Shown: one piece after another, positions 63,676-64,000 of the stretch
How positions within the stretch are numbered: the first letter of the stretch is position 1
Layout of the letters: every line of letters starts with the position of its first letter
From: Kiritimatiellia bacterium
Lineage (GTDB): Bacteria; Verrucomicrobiota; Kiritimatiellia; UBA8416; JADHWI01
Assembly (NCBI GenBank): GCA_030744755.1
Contig: JASLPY010000011.1
Coordinates: 1 to 64,000, forward strand
Direction of reading: 5' to 3'
Length of the DNA stretch: 64,000 nucleotides
Program-made: the position numbers and the translations under genes
The notes under the pieces: model-generated
Databases searched by the model: none
What the model saw: only the letters and a program-made list of their open reading frames with translations
What the model was told of the DNA's origin: nothing

Positions 63676-64000
63676 TCATGCCTTGCTTCCACATTTAACG
63701 ATCTTGCTCCTTACCAACCCTATGTGCAGTCGGAGGTTGTATAGTTGATCGGCATAGCCCAGGGGGACATGGACACGGGTTACCTCGCGCTCGATGCGGT
63801 CAATCTCCGAGGCAAACTCTTCCAGGCGCGACCCCGCACTCTCTTCATTCAGCGCCACATCCAAGGCCTGGATCTCCCTGTACCAGCGAATGATTTTTCG
63901 CCTGATCTTCCACCTCAAGGTCGGTGGCACAATCTTAAGGAGAGGTATAAGGAGCACGATGAGGGGCAGCATCAATACTTTGAGGCGGTCAACAAGCGTG
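63676..64000 (-). CDS. TAXI-family TRAP transporter solute-binding protein, C-terminal part
   Basis: A partial gene whose 5' part lies beyond the window edge; about 108 residues are visible. A hydrophobic stretch (VLMLPLIVLLIPLLKIVPP) is followed by WKIRRKIIRWYREIQALD and RVHVPLGYADQLYNLRLHI, the C-terminal membrane and helical module typical of TAXI-type TRAP solute-binding proteins of this length class. The ligand cannot be judged from this part. Confidence 0.75.
   Translation of the reverse strand, partial: TLVDRLKVLMLPLIVLLIPLLKIVPPTLRWKIRRKIIRWYREIQALDVALNEESAGSRLEEFASEIDRIEREVTRVHVPLGYADQLYNLRLHIGLVRSKIVKCGSKA

Noticed and set aside
1-64000. tRNA, rRNA or CRISPR features
   Set aside because: None of the gaps showed cloverleaf arms, rRNA-like sequence or regularly spaced repeats.

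Overview
The window looks like a chromosomal segment of an anaerobic or oxygen-wary Gram-negative bacterium of the PVC group, most likely Kiritimatiellota/Verrucomicrobiota. This is inferred from gene content, not from a marker gene. The pointers are a giant secreted protein with autotransporter-associated beta-strand repeats, a PEP-CTERM protein beside an exosortase, a squalene-hopene-cyclase-like enzyme, an RHS relic, and an anaerobe-type oxygen defence set (desulfoferrodoxin, rubredoxin, rubrerythrin-like proteins, ferritin, flavo-diiron protein, Ni-SOD). No rRNA, tRNA or CRISPR array was seen.

Layout. 0.2-11 kb: five exported proteins on the + strand, the last with a PEP-CTERM tail, tail-to-tail with an exosortase fused to about 1,100 residues of TPR-like helices (11-15.2 kb). 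15.3-17.1 kb: a class II terpene cyclase. 17.2-28 kb: redox genes, namely a PQQ-like propeller protein, a NapH-NapG-type fusion, then an apparent operon of membrane NHL protein, Tat-exported ferredoxin, polyferredoxin membrane protein and membrane-anchored PQQ-like propeller, followed by a NuoE-NuoF-ferredoxin fusion. 28-31 kb: methyltransferase, MsrB-MsrA fusion, TIGR02757 protein. 31-36 kb: a glutamine amidotransferase-like gene and a likely ferredoxin-cupin-cysE-metX/metW operon, divergent from a Crp/Fnr regulator with a perfect 16-bp palindrome between them. 36.8-38.6 kb: a small protein and mntP and zupT metal transporters.

38.8-47.3 kb is oxidative stress and reductant supply: peroxiredoxin, Sec-exported Ni-SOD, an ArsR/TrkA-C pair, then a minus-strand series dfx, ferritin, rubrerythrin-like, rubredoxin, ferritin-like, dsbD, zwf. 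48.7-54.1 kb is a complete Wadjet jetABCD operon, flanked on its 5' side by toxin-antitoxin scars. 55-61 kb: PEP-phosphotransferase enzyme I overlapping a flavo-diiron protein, and two thioredoxin-fold lipoproteins. 61.7-63.4 kb encodes a sigma54 activator whose N-terminus is an arsenate-reductase-type domain with all three redox cysteines. The far edge holds the end of a TAXI-family TRAP transporter protein.

How it fits together. Sigma54-type -24/-12 promoters lie before the peroxiredoxin, the Ni-SOD and the small gene beside the activator. This suggests a thiol- or arsenate-sensing sigma54 stress circuit inside this window. Seven 24-nt GTAG/GGAG stem-loops of REP type are scattered in intergenic DNA. 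The least explained module is the 17-28 kb electron-transfer cluster.
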